From the NCBI GenBank assembly GCA_938028845.1, contig CALIZJ010000153.1:1-15352 (forward strand): a DNA stretch of 15,352 nt. The letters run 5' to 3'. This DNA comes from an uncultured Blautia sp. (GTDB lineage: Bacteria > Bacillota > Clostridia > Lachnospirales > Lachnospiraceae). A program made the translations under genes and the position numbers. The notes under the pieces were generated by a model. That model had not been told where the DNA came from and searched no databases. It saw only the letters and a list, made by a program, of their open reading frames with translations. How positions within the stretch are numbered: the first letter of the stretch is position 1; every line of letters starts with the position of its first letter. Positions 1 to 8,010 of this stretch are shown here, piece after piece.

Positions 1-1
1 G

Positions 2-328
2 CTTGTAAGCGGGATCACTTCTTTTTGCGCAGCAGCAGCCAGGATGAACGTCCCTCTTGTGGAATGGAACCAGCCCCTTCATGTGCTGCCGGCGGTACAT
101 CGCCTGGAAAACAAGCTGGATCAGCCGGGAAGTTATGTACTGATGAAAAGCGGGAAAAAAATGGACCGGGTAAAAGAGATTCTTGCAGAGAGCGGGAGAG
201 AGGTCTGTATGGTGGAAAACTGCGGAATGGAAAATGAACATATTTACAAAGGAGTGCAGGAAATCCCGGATAATGCAGGGTATTACTCCCTGATCGTTGC
301 CAAAGAACCAAAAAAAGAAGGGCGTTAG
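2..328 (+). CDS. cbiL: Precorrin-2 / cobalt-precorrin-2 C20-methyltransferase, C-terminal part (5' end outside window)
   Basis: The frame is open from base 2 and ends at the TAG at 326-328; the true start lies left of the window. The enzyme transfers a methyl group from S-adenosylmethionine to C20 of (cobalt-)precorrin-2, an early committed step of cobalamin synthesis in the cytoplasm. The visible 108 residues match the C-terminal half of the CbiL/CobI family: GITSFCAAAAR, then VEWNQPLHVLPA, then VLMKSGKK with a following VKEIL helix, and the end signature CGMENEHIY with DNAGYYSLIVAK. The ATG at 44 is internal and not the start. Naming as cbiL rather than cobI assumes the anaerobic (early cobalt) route, which is inferred from the apparent anaerobic host. 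It probably is the last gene of a cobalamin operon, since a strong promoter for the next operon begins 38 bases after its stop. Confidence 0.9.
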   Translation, partial: LVSGITSFCAAAARMNVPLVEWNQPLHVLPAVHRLENKLDQPGSYVLMKSGKKMDRVKEILAESGREVCMVENCGMENEHIYKGVQEIPDNAGYYSLIVAKEPKKEGR

Positions 329-366
329 GCTAGAATCAATGGGAAACGGCGGATTCTTTTAGGGAA

Positions 367-395
367 TTGACAGCGACAGGCGTAATGATTATGAT
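367..395 (+). promoter_or_regulatory. Sigma-A promoter of the hemA operon
   Basis: TTGACA (367-372), a 17-base spacer and TATGAT (390-395) form a near-consensus housekeeping promoter. Transcription would start near base 402, giving a leader of about 32 bases before the hemA ATG at 434. The leader holds an AAAGGAG ribosome binding site (415-421) but has no room for a riboswitch or attenuator. The site sits just after the cobalamin gene's stop, so the hem genes can be transcribed independently of it. Confidence 0.8.
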
Positions 396-433
396 AGAAA
401 AGATGAGTAAGCACAAAGGAGATTAGCAAAACT

Positions 434-1663
434 ATGAGTATTTCCATGATAGGGGTGGATCATAACAGGGCACCGGTAGATATTCGGGCACTGTTTGCTT
501 TTACGAAAAAAAATGCCGGCGAGGCGATGGAAAGGCTGAAAGAACAGGAAGGGATCTACGGCTGTATCATTCTGTCTACCTGCAACCGGCTGGAGATATG
601 GGCGAGTGTTGACGATACCTGTGAAATTTCCCTTTATGACTGTCTCTGTAAGATTAAAGGGATCCATGAGGCTTCCTATGAAGACTATTTTGTAAAAAGA
701 AAGGACAGGGAAGCAGCAGAGCATCTTTTTTATCTGGCCAGCGGATTGAAATCACAGATTTTAGGGGAAGATCAGATCCTTACCCAGGTGAAGGACGCGC
801 TGAATCTTGCAAGAGAACATTTTACTACGGACAGTGTGTTAGAGGTTCTGTTCCGCATGGCTGTAACTGCCGGAAAAAAAATCAAGACAGAAGTACCCTT
901 TTCCCATGGGAATCCTTCTGTGATCCACCAGGCGATACAGTATTTGGAGAGCCAGGGCTATTCGGTCAGGGGAAAGACCTGTATGGTGATCGGAAACGGA
1001 GAAATGGGAAAGGTAGCGGCCCAGACCTTAAGAGAAGCAGGCGGAGATGTCACTGTGACGGTACGGGAATACAGAAGCGGCATTGTGCAGATCCCTGTTG
1101 GCTGTAAACGCATCAATTATACAGAGCGTATCTCCTATCTTCCGAAATGCGACCTGGTGGTAAGCGCTACGGCAAGCCCCAATTTTACCTTGCGGGAAGA
1201 ACTGTTTGAAGAGATAGAACTGGAAAAAACACTGATCCTGATCGACCTGGCGGTCCCAAGGGATATCGAGCCCGGAATCGGCCGGATGGAAGGGATCACC
1301 CTTTACGATATGGACAGTTTCCGGCTGAGCGAACAGCCGGCGGAACTGGAGGAAAACCTGGAAGCGGCAGGACAGATCGTCCGCGCCCAGATGGATGAGT
1401 TTTACCAGTGGCTTGACGGCAGGGACGTGATTCCCAGAATCATGGAGATCAAAGAAGAGGCGGTTCATGATCTTAATCTCAGGATAGAAAAGATACTGAA
1501 AAATACACCTATGGAAGAGAAGGACCGTGGAAACCTGTTAAAAGCCGTAGATGCGGCGGCAGGAAAGGTTGTAAATAAACTGATATTCGGACTTCGCGAC
1601 AGCCTGAACCAGGAAGCGTTCCTGGAGTGCGTGGCAGGATTGGAGAAAATCTATGAAGAATAA
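434..1663 (+). CDS. hemA: Glutamyl-tRNA reductase
   Basis: This enzyme reduces glutamyl-tRNA(Glu) with NADPH to glutamate-1-semialdehyde, the first step of the C5 route to aminolevulinate. The 409-residue product has the family layout: an N-terminal catalytic domain with STCNRLE holding the nucleophile Cys50, a substrate-site stretch ASGLKSQILGEDQIL (about 102-116), a Rossmann NADPH domain with VIGNGEMG (185-192), and a helical C-terminal dimerisation domain that ends a little shorter than in many homologues. The start ATG follows AAAGGAG by 12 bases. It is the first gene of the operon and its last 11 bases overlap the next gene. HemL, which uses the unstable semialdehyde product, is encoded at the far end of the same operon. 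Confidence 0.97.
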   Translation: MSISMIGVDHNRAPVDIRALFAFTKKNAGEAMERLKEQEGIYGCIILSTCNRLEIWASVDDTCEISLYDCLCKIKGIHEASYEDYFVKRKDREAAEHLFYLASGLKSQILGEDQILTQVKDALNLAREHFTTDSVLEVLFRMAVTAGKKIKTEVPFSHGNPSVIHQAIQYLESQGYSVRGKTCMVIGNGEMGKVAAQTLREAGGDVTVTVREYRSGIVQIPVGCKRINYTERISYLPKCDLVVSATASPNFTLREELFEEIELEKTLILIDLAVPRDIEPGIGRMEGITLYDMDSFRLSEQPAELEENLEAAGQIVRAQMDEFYQWLDGRDVIPRIMEIKEEAVHDLNLRIEKILKNTPMEEKDRGNLLKAVDAAAGKVVNKLIFGLRDSLNQEAFLECVAGLEKIYEE

Positions 1664-2138
1664 ATGTTTTTTTCCCATGTTTGTGGATTTATCAGATAAG
1701 AATATCATTGTGATAGGAGGCGGGAATATCGCCACCAGAAGGGTAAAAACCCTTTTGCAGTTTACAAGGAATATCAAGGTGATCGCCCCAAGGATGACCC
1801 AGGAACTTATGGAACTTGGCAAGGCAGGAAAGATAGAGGCGCTTATGCGGCCTGTAAAAAGAAGCGACCTTTCCTTTGCCTATATGGTGCTGGCAGCTAC
1901 TAATGACTGGAAGGTCAACGATGAGATATACCGCATCTGTAAAGAAGAAGGAATCTATGTGAATGTGGCAGACAGCAAAGACAAATGCGATTTTTACTTT
2001 CCCGGAGTCTATGTAGAGGATGAGATCGTGATCGGCATCACTGCAAGCGGGCAGGATCATAAAAAAGCAAGGAAGCTGCGAATTGCCATAGAGCAGGCTT
2101 TAGAGGAAATGACGGGAGAGAAAAAGGATGAAGACTAA
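1653..2138 (+). CDS. sirC: Precorrin-2 dehydrogenase (possible sirohydrochlorin chelatase), stand-alone Met8/CysG-N type
   Basis: The 161-residue protein matches the NAD-dependent precorrin-2 dehydrogenase module that forms the N-terminal half of CysG and all of yeast Met8p. Visible features are a Rossmann loop VIGGGNIATRR (about 20-30), the stretch NVADSKDKCDFYFP with Asp107 at the position of the catalytic aspartate, and the ITASGQDHKKARKLR element (129-143), which corresponds to the family's ISTSGKSPxxARxLR. It oxidises precorrin-2 to sirohydrochlorin, the branch point to sirohaem and cobalamin. Whether it also inserts metal cannot be told from sequence: Met8p and CysG do so, Bacillus SirC does not. 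The short C-terminus argues for dehydrogenase only. Overlaps of 11 bases with hemA and with hemC suggest translational coupling. The symbol is by analogy with SirC. Confidence 0.88.
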   Translation: MKNKCFFPMFVDLSDKNIIVIGGGNIATRRVKTLLQFTRNIKVIAPRMTQELMELGKAGKIEALMRPVKRSDLSFAYMVLAATNDWKVNDEIYRICKEEGIYVNVADSKDKCDFYFPGVYVEDEIVIGITASGQDHKKARKLRIAIEQALEEMTGEKKDED

Positions 2139-3024
2139 GATCATCATTGGAAGCAGGGAAAGCGCTCTGGCTGTAGTGCAGAGTGAAGAAGTGCAGGCAT
2201 ACATAGAGAAAAACAGGGAAGAGCTCCAGGTGGAAATTTTAAAAATGAAGACCACTGGGGATAAGATCCTGGATCGCACGCTGGATAAAGTGGGCGGAAA
2301 AGGTTTGTTCGTAAAAGAACTGGATAAGGCACTTTTGGAAGGAAGGAGCCATCTGTCTGTGCACAGTTTAAAAGACATGCCTATGGAGGTGCCGAAGGAG
2401 CTGCCTCTGATCGCTTTTTCCAAAAGAGAAGATCCCAGAGACGTACTGGTACTGCCGGAAGGGGTAAAAGAGCTGGATCCGGATAAGCCCCTTGGCTGTT
2501 CCAGTTTAAGAAGGACGCTGCAGCTTAAAGAGATTTATCCTCATATGGAGGTAAAAAGTATCCGCGGAAATCTGCAGACGCGCCTTAGAAAGCTGGAGGA
2601 AGAGAATTATTCCGGCCTGGTTTTGGCAGCGGCAGGACTTAAAAGGATGGGACTTAAGAAGCGGATACACAGATATTTTACTACAGAAGAGATGATACCG
2701 GCGGCAGGTCAGGGAATTCTGGCTGTTCAGGGAAGGACCGGGCTGGATTACAGTTTCTTAGAGGGCTATAATGATCCAAAAGCCTGGGCGGAAGGAAGCG
2801 CGGAGAGAGCGTTCGTAAAAGAGCTGGACGGCGGCTGTTCTTCCCCTGTGGCGGCGTTTGCGCAGGTTACAGGAGATGAGCTTTTCCTATCCGGATTATA
2901 TTATGACCAGGAGAGCGGCGGCTATAAAAAAGGAAACATCTGTGGAAAAGCGGAATCTGCCGAGCTGCTTGGGATCACTCTTGCAAGGCAGTTAAGAGAA
3001 GCATATAGAAAAGGAGAAGTCTGA
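2128..3024 (+). CDS. hemC: Porphobilinogen deaminase (hydroxymethylbilane synthase)
   Basis: HemC polymerises four porphobilinogens into the linear hydroxymethylbilane in the cytoplasm. The 298-residue length is typical. The N-terminus IIGSRESALAVVQ is the family opening. HSLKDMP carries Asp83, the catalytic aspartate. Arginine-rich CSSLRRTLQL (124-133) and IRGNLQTRLRKL (145-156) bind the growing acidic chain. ELDGGCSSPVAAF (232-244) holds Cys237, the attachment site of the dipyrromethane cofactor. The ATG at 2128 overlaps the previous gene by 11 bases and follows a GGGAGAG purine run (about 2114-2120) inside that gene. Its stop shares one base with the ATG of the next gene, which encodes the enzyme acting on its product. 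Confidence 0.97.
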   Translation: MKTKIIIGSRESALAVVQSEEVQAYIEKNREELQVEILKMKTTGDKILDRTLDKVGGKGLFVKELDKALLEGRSHLSVHSLKDMPMEVPKELPLIAFSKREDPRDVLVLPEGVKELDPDKPLGCSSLRRTLQLKEIYPHMEVKSIRGNLQTRLRKLEEENYSGLVLAAAGLKRMGLKKRIHRYFTTEEMIPAAGQGILAVQGRTGLDYSFLEGYNDPKAWAEGSAERAFVKELDGGCSSPVAAFAQVTGDELFLSGLYYDQESGGYKKGNICGKAESAELLGITLARQLREAYRKGEV

Positions 3025-4529
3025 TGGGAGTGGGAAAGGTATGGCTGGTAGGTGCCGGACCGGGCGATATCGGCCTTTTTACAATAAAAGGACAGGAAGT
3101 ATTAAAGCAGGCAGAGGTGGTGGTTTATGACAGTCTGGTAGGACAGGGGGTGCTCTCCCAGATCCCTTCATCGGCAAGGCTGATCTTTGTGGGAAAGCGT
3201 GCCAGCCACCACACCAAATCCCAGGAAGAGATCAACCAGATCCTTCTTAGGGAAGCGGAAAAAGGGTACCGTGTAGTTAGGCTTAAAGGCGGCGATCCTT
3301 TCCTTTTTGGAAGGGGCGGGGAGGAGCTGGAACTGCTCACAGAAAAAGGAATACCATATGAAGTGGTTCCCGGAGTGACCTCCCCTCTGGCAGTTCCTGC
3401 TTATAACGGAATCCCTGTGACACACAGAGATTTTTGTTCTTCTTTGCACATTATTACCGGACATAAGCGCCAGGGCCAGGAATACGACATTGATTTTGAG
3501 GCTCTTGTGCGGACGAAGGGCACCCTTGTATTCCTTATGGGTGTTACCGCTCTTGGGGATATTATGAACGGACTTTTAAAGGGCGGAATGGACCCGGATA
3601 TGCCGGCTGCGATCCTTCAGAAAGGGACTACAGCGGAGCAAAAGAGAGTGGTAGCTACAGTATCCACTTTGGAAGAGGAGACAAAAAAGCAGGGGATCAA
3701 GACACCGGCGATTATCCTGGTGGGAAAGGTCTGCACGCTGGCGGACGCGTTTGCCTGGTATGAAAAGCTTCCGCTTGCGGGCTATAAGGTGCTGCTTACA
3801 CGCCCTAAGAATCTTATTTCCAGGACTGCAGCGTTGTTAAGAGAAAAAGGAGCAGAAGTTTTAGAACTTCCCGCCATACGCACAGTTCCCTTAGAGGATC
3901 AGAGCAGGCTTTACCAGGCCCTTGAGCAGATAGATACATACGGCTGGCTGGTCTTTACCAGTCCTACCGGTGTGGAGATTTTTTTCCAGGAAATGAAAAA
4001 AAAGGAAAAGGATATCCGCTCTCTTGGCAGGATTAAAGTCGCTGCTATCGGGGAAGGAACCAGGAAAAAGCTGAAAGAACACGGGATTTATGCAGATCTC
4101 ATGCCGGAGGTTTACGATGGGGATTCTCTGGGAGAGGCTTTGGCTAAAAAAGTGAAGCCGGAAGAAAAGGTACTGATCCCCAGAGCGGAAAAGGGAAATC
4201 AGAACCTGGTGTCCCTTCTTTTAAATGCCGGGGCAAAGGTGGAGGATATCCCCACCTATCAAACTGTATATGAACAGAGCAGCCTGATCGATGAGAAACA
4301 GGAGTTTGAAACAGGGAGCATTGGCTGTGCGGTCTTTACAAGCGCTTCTACAGTAAAGGGCTTTGTGGAAGGAACCAAGGGACTGGATTATAGTAAGGTG
4401 CGCGCCGCCTGCATTGGAAAACAGACCAAGGCGGAGGCAGACAAGTACGGAATGAAGACCTGGATGGCCAAGAAGGCTACCATTGAAAGCCTGATCGAAC
4501 TTGTGGAAGAAATGAAAGAGATGGAATAA
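3024..4529 (+). CDS. cobA-hemD: Fused uroporphyrinogen-III C-methyltransferase / uroporphyrinogen-III synthase
   Basis: A 501-residue bifunctional protein. Residues 1 to about 248 are the S-adenosylmethionine-dependent methyltransferase that converts uroporphyrinogen III to precorrin-2: VGAGPGD (9-15), RLKGGDPFLFGRGGEE (86-101) and VPGVTSP (115-121) are its signatures. Residues from about 254 are HemD, which closes and inverts ring D of hydroxymethylbilane: YKVLLTRP (254-261), FTSPTGVEIF (311-320), AIGEGTRKKL (341-350), DIPTYQT (408-414), FTSASTVKGF (438-447) and ACIGKQTKAEA (462-472). In reaction order HemD acts first, so the fusion passes its product straight to the methyltransferase and towards corrinoid or sirohaem. 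The start overlaps the hemC stop by one base (TGATG) behind an AAGGAGA site. Fusions of this kind are common in Clostridia. Confidence 0.96.
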   Translation: MGVGKVWLVGAGPGDIGLFTIKGQEVLKQAEVVVYDSLVGQGVLSQIPSSARLIFVGKRASHHTKSQEEINQILLREAEKGYRVVRLKGGDPFLFGRGGEELELLTEKGIPYEVVPGVTSPLAVPAYNGIPVTHRDFCSSLHIITGHKRQGQEYDIDFEALVRTKGTLVFLMGVTALGDIMNGLLKGGMDPDMPAAILQKGTTAEQKRVVATVSTLEEETKKQGIKTPAIILVGKVCTLADAFAWYEKLPLAGYKVLLTRPKNLISRTAALLREKGAEVLELPAIRTVPLEDQSRLYQALEQIDTYGWLVFTSPTGVEIFFQEMKKKEKDIRSLGRIKVAAIGEGTRKKLKEHGIYADLMPEVYDGDSLGEALAKKVKPEEKVLIPRAEKGNQNLVSLLLNAGAKVEDIPTYQTVYEQSSLIDEKQEFETGSIGCAVFTSASTVKGFVEGTKGLDYSKVRAACIGKQTKAEADKYGMKTWMAKKATIESLIELVEEMKEME

Positions 4530-4559
4530 AGTATATTCTTTGAATAGGAGTGAAAAATA

Positions 4560-5543
4560 ATGGAACTGATACAAAGACCCAGAAGGTTAAGATCCAGCGA
4601 AACGCTGCGCAGGATGGTGCGGGAGACCAGGATGGATAAGTCTTCTTTGATCTACCCGCTGTTCGTAAGAGAAGGACAGGGGATCAAAGAAGAGATCCCG
4701 TCTATGGAAGGACAGTACCGCTACAGCATTGATATGCTGCCTTATGAATTGGAAGAAGTGGCGAAAGCCGGCGTAGGAAGCATTATGCTTTTTGGAATCC
4801 CAGGAGAAAAAGACGAGGTGGGAAGCGGCGCATATGCAGAGGACGGCATCATCCAGAGAGCACTTCGGGAGGCAAAAAAACGGTTCCCTGATCTGTATTA
4901 TATTACCGATGTATGCATGTGCGAATATACTTCCCATGGACACTGCGGCATCCTCTGCGGCCATGAAGTGGACAATGACAAAACACTGGAATTTTTGGCA
5001 AAAACAGCCCTGTCCCAGGTAGAGGCAGGTGCGGACATGGTAGCTCCTTCCGATATGATGGACGGCCGTGTGGCTGCCATTCGGGAATGTCTGGACCAAA
5101 ACGGACACAAAGAAACACCCATCATGTCTTATGCAGTGAAATATGCTTCTGCATTTTACGGCCCCTTCCGTGATGCGGCGGGATCGGCCCCTTCCTTTGG
5201 AGACAGAAAGAGTTATCAGATGGATTACCATAACCGCCGGGAGGGCATGAAGGAAGCGCTTACAGATATTGAAGAGGGAGCGGATATTATTATGATCAAG
5301 CCGGCTCTTTCTTATCTTGACATTATCCGTGAAGTGGCGGATGCAACCAATGTTCCCATCGCTGCGTACAGTGTCAGCGGAGAGTATGCCATGGTAAAGG
5401 CCGCTGCCAAAATGGGATGGATCGAGGAAGAAAAAATTATCTGTGAGATGGCTGTGGGAGCTTTCCGGGCAGGAACACAGCTCTATGAAACATATTTTGC
5501 AAAAGAACTGGCAAGATTCATGGATGAAGGGAGAATCGGCTGA
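4560..5543 (+). CDS. hemB: Delta-aminolevulinic acid dehydratase (porphobilinogen synthase)
   Basis: HemB condenses two aminolevulinates to porphobilinogen. The 327-residue protein is full length. The two Schiff-base lysines are visible as Lys194 in MSYAVKYASAFYGPFR and Lys247 in IMIKPALSYLD. DVCMCEYTSHGHCG has Cys119, Cys121 and Cys129, the triple-cysteine metal site of the zinc-dependent class, as opposed to the aspartate-rich magnesium type. Residues PFRDAAGSAPSFGDRKSYQMD form the mobile lid region. A 30-base gap after the cobA-hemD stop, the largest in the operon, contains AGGAG (4546-4550) ten bases before the ATG; no terminator or convincing promoter is seen there, so co-transcription is expected. 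Its stop overlaps the hemL ATG by one base. Confidence 0.97.
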   Translation: MELIQRPRRLRSSETLRRMVRETRMDKSSLIYPLFVREGQGIKEEIPSMEGQYRYSIDMLPYELEEVAKAGVGSIMLFGIPGEKDEVGSGAYAEDGIIQRALREAKKRFPDLYYITDVCMCEYTSHGHCGILCGHEVDNDKTLEFLAKTALSQVEAGADMVAPSDMMDGRVAAIRECLDQNGHKETPIMSYAVKYASAFYGPFRDAAGSAPSFGDRKSYQMDYHNRREGMKEALTDIEEGADIIMIKPALSYLDIIREVADATNVPIAAYSVSGEYAMVKAAAKMGWIEEEKIICEMAVGAFRAGTQLYETYFAKELARFMDEGRIG

Positions 5544-6817
5544 TGACTAGATCACAGGAATTGTTTGAGAGAGCGGTAAAAAGAATACCGGGCGGGGTAA
5601 ACAGCCCGGTGCGCGCTTACGGAGCGATCGGAGAAACACCAAGGTTTATACAGAAAGCGGACGGCTGCCATATTTATGATGTGGACGGAAACTGCTATAT
5701 TGACTATATTGATTCCTGGGGACCTATGATCCTGGGACATAACTTTCCGGCTGTTAGGGAGAGTGTAGTAAAGGCCTGTGAAAATGGCTTGAGCTTTGGC
5801 TGCGCTACAGAGATCGAGGTAGAGATGGCGGAATTTATCTGTGAGAGGATTCCTCATGTGGAGATGATCCGTATGGTAAATTCCGGAACAGAGGCGGTTA
5901 TGAGTGCAGTGCGTGCTGCCAGAGGATTTACAGGAAGAAATAAGATCATCAAGTTTGCCGGATGTTATCATGGACACAGCGACGCTATGCTGGTCAGCGC
6001 CGGCTCTGGTGTGATGACCAGCGGCGTGCCCGACAGCGCAGGCGTTCCCAAAGGCTGTACCCAGGACACCATGACTGCTGTATACAACGATCTTGCAAGT
6101 GTAGAGACATTATTTGCAGAGGCCAAAAATGAGGTGGCGGCTGTCATCGTAGAGCCGGTGGCTGCAAATATGGGCGTGGTGCTGCCAGGGGAAGGCTTCC
6201 TTTCGGGACTTAGGGCCCTCTGTGACGATAATGGCGCCCTTCTGATTTTTGATGAGGTGATCACAGGTTTCCGGCTTGCATTCGGAGGCGCGGCTGAATA
6301 CTTTGGCGTAACTCCGGATCTGGTGACTTACGGAAAGATCATCGGAGCAGGTATGCCGGTAGGGGCATACGGCGGCAGAAGAGAAATTATGGAAATGGTT
6401 TCTCCTGTGGGAAAGGTGTACCAGGCGGGAACTTTAAGCGGAAACCCCATCGCCATGACCGCAGGCCTTACCCAGCTTCGCTACCTCTATGAACATCCGC
6501 AGGTATATGGCCATCTGGCAGAAAAAGGCGAAAGGCTTTACGGAGGGATAAAAAAGATCCTTAAAGAAGCAGACATGCCGTTGACTATGAATTATGCGGC
6601 GTCTTTGGGAAGCCTTTTCTTTACCAAAGAAAAAGTGACAGACTATGCTTCTGCGAAAACTTCAGACACAGATGCCTTTGCATCTTATTTTAAATACATG
6701 TTGAAAAATGGAATCCATCTGGCACCTTCCCAGTTTGAAGCTATGTTCTTATCAGAGGCACACACAGAGGAAGCCATTGACCAGACCCTTTTGGCTGTGA
6801 AAAAATACTTTGGATAG
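5543..6817 (+). CDS. hemL: Glutamate-1-semialdehyde 2,1-aminomutase
   Basis: HemL is a pyridoxal-phosphate enzyme that moves the amino group of glutamate-1-semialdehyde to give 5-aminolevulinate. The 424-residue product has the family opening PGGVNSPVRAYGAIG (17-31), the cofactor-contact stretch MVNSGTEAVMSAVRAARG (111-128), CYHGHSD (141-147), the aspartate of FDEVITGFR (236-244), and Lys265 in YGKIIGAGMPVGAYGG, the internal aldimine lysine, at the same number as in E. coli. The start ATG overlaps the hemB stop as TGATG. It is the last gene of the operon; no clear hairpin terminator follows, so some read-through into the lactonase gene 97 bases downstream is possible. Distinguished from ordinary omega-aminotransferases by these signatures and by the operon. 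Confidence 0.97.
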   Translation: MTRSQELFERAVKRIPGGVNSPVRAYGAIGETPRFIQKADGCHIYDVDGNCYIDYIDSWGPMILGHNFPAVRESVVKACENGLSFGCATEIEVEMAEFICERIPHVEMIRMVNSGTEAVMSAVRAARGFTGRNKIIKFAGCYHGHSDAMLVSAGSGVMTSGVPDSAGVPKGCTQDTMTAVYNDLASVETLFAEAKNEVAAVIVEPVAANMGVVLPGEGFLSGLRALCDDNGALLIFDEVITGFRLAFGGAAEYFGVTPDLVTYGKIIGAGMPVGAYGGRREIMEMVSPVGKVYQAGTLSGNPIAMTAGLTQLRYLYEHPQVYGHLAEKGERLYGGIKKILKEADMPLTMNYAASLGSLFFTKEKVTDYASAKTSDTDAFASYFKYMLKNGIHLAPSQFEAMFLSEAHTEEAIDQTLLAVKKYFG

Positions 6818-6828
6818 GCATTGGAAAC

Positions 6829-6857
6829 TTGTCCCGGGGAATGCTTTATGATATAAT
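6829..6857 (+). promoter_or_regulatory. Extended -10 promoter of the lactonase gene
   Basis: TTGTCC (6829-6834), a 17-base spacer and a perfect TATAAT (6852-6857) preceded by TG at 6849-6850 form an extended -10 promoter. Transcription would start near 6864, giving about 50 bases of leader before the ATG at 6915. It implies that the lactonase is not simply the tail of the hem operon. Confidence 0.7.
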
Positions 6858-6914
6858 GCTATCAGATGACGAAAAAGTATAGGAAATGATAGTTGACATT
6901 AGGAGGCACGACTT

Positions 6915-8006
6915 ATGGGGAAGAAGAAATATGTAGCCTATGTGGGAACCTATACACATGGGAGCAGCAAAGGAATCCAGGTCTATGATGTGAATGTGGA
7001 AGAGGGAACACTTACAGAGCGCAGTGAGGTTAAGGTGAGCAATGCTTCTTATACGGCCATCTCTAAAAATGGAAAGTTCCTGTATTCTATTGAAGATGAA
7101 GGAGTAGCTGTATTTGAGCGGGATGAAAACGGAGATCTCACCCGGATCAACAGCGTGGATATCGACGGTATGAGAGGCTGTTTCCTTGCTACAGACGTAG
7201 ACGGAAGATATTTATATGTGGCGGGTTATCACGACGGCAAGGTGACGGTAGTGCATACCCACAAGGACGGACGTTTGGGAAGCCTGATGGACGGTGTGTT
7301 CCATAAAGGTCTTGGAAGTGTGGCAGAGAGGAATTTCCGCCCGCATGTAAACTGTGTACGTCCTACACCGGATAATAAATACTTATGTGCAGTGGATAAC
7401 GGCATTGACCAGGTAAAGATATACCGTATTAATAAGAGACGGGATAAGCTGGAGCTTGTGGACATTTTAAGGTGTCCCAGAGAGAGCGGTCCCCGGATCA
7501 TCCGCTTCAGTGCAGATGGAAGGTTTGCATATCTTCTTTTTGAGCTGAGCAATGAAATTAAGGTATATAGTTACAACGGCACCGGAAATACTCCGGAGTT
7601 TGAACTGCTCCAGTCTATCAGCACTCTTGCAAAGGAAGGGGATAAGGACGCTATCCACAATGCGGCATCCGGTCTGGCACTGGCTCCTGACGGAAAGCAC
7701 CTGTTCTGCTCCACAGCAGGAGAAGATACGGTTTCTATGTTTGAGATCGATGAAGAAACGGGCCTTCTCACCAAGAAGTTCACCCTCCCCATCAGCGGCG
7801 AATACCCTAAGGATATCTGTATTTTCCCGGATAACAAGCACATTGCGGTGGCAAATCATGGAAGTAATACCATTACTACCTTTACCATCGATTATGAAAA
7901 GAATCTTCTGATCATGAAGGGAAAACCAAGAAAAATAGAAACCCCTAACTGTATCAATATCTGGCCTGTACCCAGTGATACAGATATAGAAGTCATAGAA
8001 GAATAA
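6915..8006 (+). CDS. Lactonase-family seven-bladed beta-propeller protein (6-phosphogluconolactonase-like)
   Basis: The 363-residue protein belongs to the PF10282-type lactonase family (E. coli YbhE/Pgl). It opens with YVGTYTHGSSKGIQVYDVN, the first propeller strand set, and has regularly spaced repeats of the form xDGRYLYVAG, PDNKYLCAVDNGIDQVKIY, APDGKHLFCST and PDNKHIAVANHGSNTITTF. The conserved RPHV (about 142-145) is also present. There is no signal peptide, so it acts in the cytoplasm. By family it may hydrolyse 6-phosphogluconolactone in the oxidative pentose phosphate pathway, but no zwf or gnd lies nearby and members act on other lactones too, so the substrate is open. The ATG follows a strong AGGAGG (6901-6906). 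It is monocistronic: own promoter, and a terminator right after the stop. Confidence 0.88.
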   Translation: MGKKKYVAYVGTYTHGSSKGIQVYDVNVEEGTLTERSEVKVSNASYTAISKNGKFLYSIEDEGVAVFERDENGDLTRINSVDIDGMRGCFLATDVDGRYLYVAGYHDGKVTVVHTHKDGRLGSLMDGVFHKGLGSVAERNFRPHVNCVRPTPDNKYLCAVDNGIDQVKIYRINKRRDKLELVDILRCPRESGPRIIRFSADGRFAYLLFELSNEIKVYSYNGTGNTPEFELLQSISTLAKEGDKDAIHNAASGLALAPDGKHLFCSTAGEDTVSMFEIDEETGLLTKKFTLPISGEYPKDICIFPDNKHIAVANHGSNTITTFTIDYEKNLLIMKGKPRKIETPNCINIWPVPSDTDIEVIEE

Positions 8007-8010
8007 AAGA

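Noticed and set aside
332..360. Small hairpin AGAATC...GATTCT followed by TTTT after the cobalamin gene, as a terminator
   Set aside because: The stem is only six base pairs with a 14-base loop and just four Ts after it. Too weak to call as a terminator, though it is placed where one would be expected.
4587..5231. Minus-strand open frame of 214 codons opposite hemB
   Set aside because: Antisense to hemB, with no domain, promoter or ribosome binding site of its own, and low-complexity His/Cys/Phe-rich composition typical of shadow frames.
6866..6889. Seven-codon open frame (ATG to TGA) in the lactonase leader as a leader peptide
   Set aside because: It begins about two bases from the predicted transcript start and has no ribosome binding site, and no attenuator hairpins follow.
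6893..6898. TTGACA just before the lactonase ribosome binding site as a -35 box
   Set aside because: No -10 box lies at the right distance; the position 17 bases on falls inside the coding region and reads G-rich.
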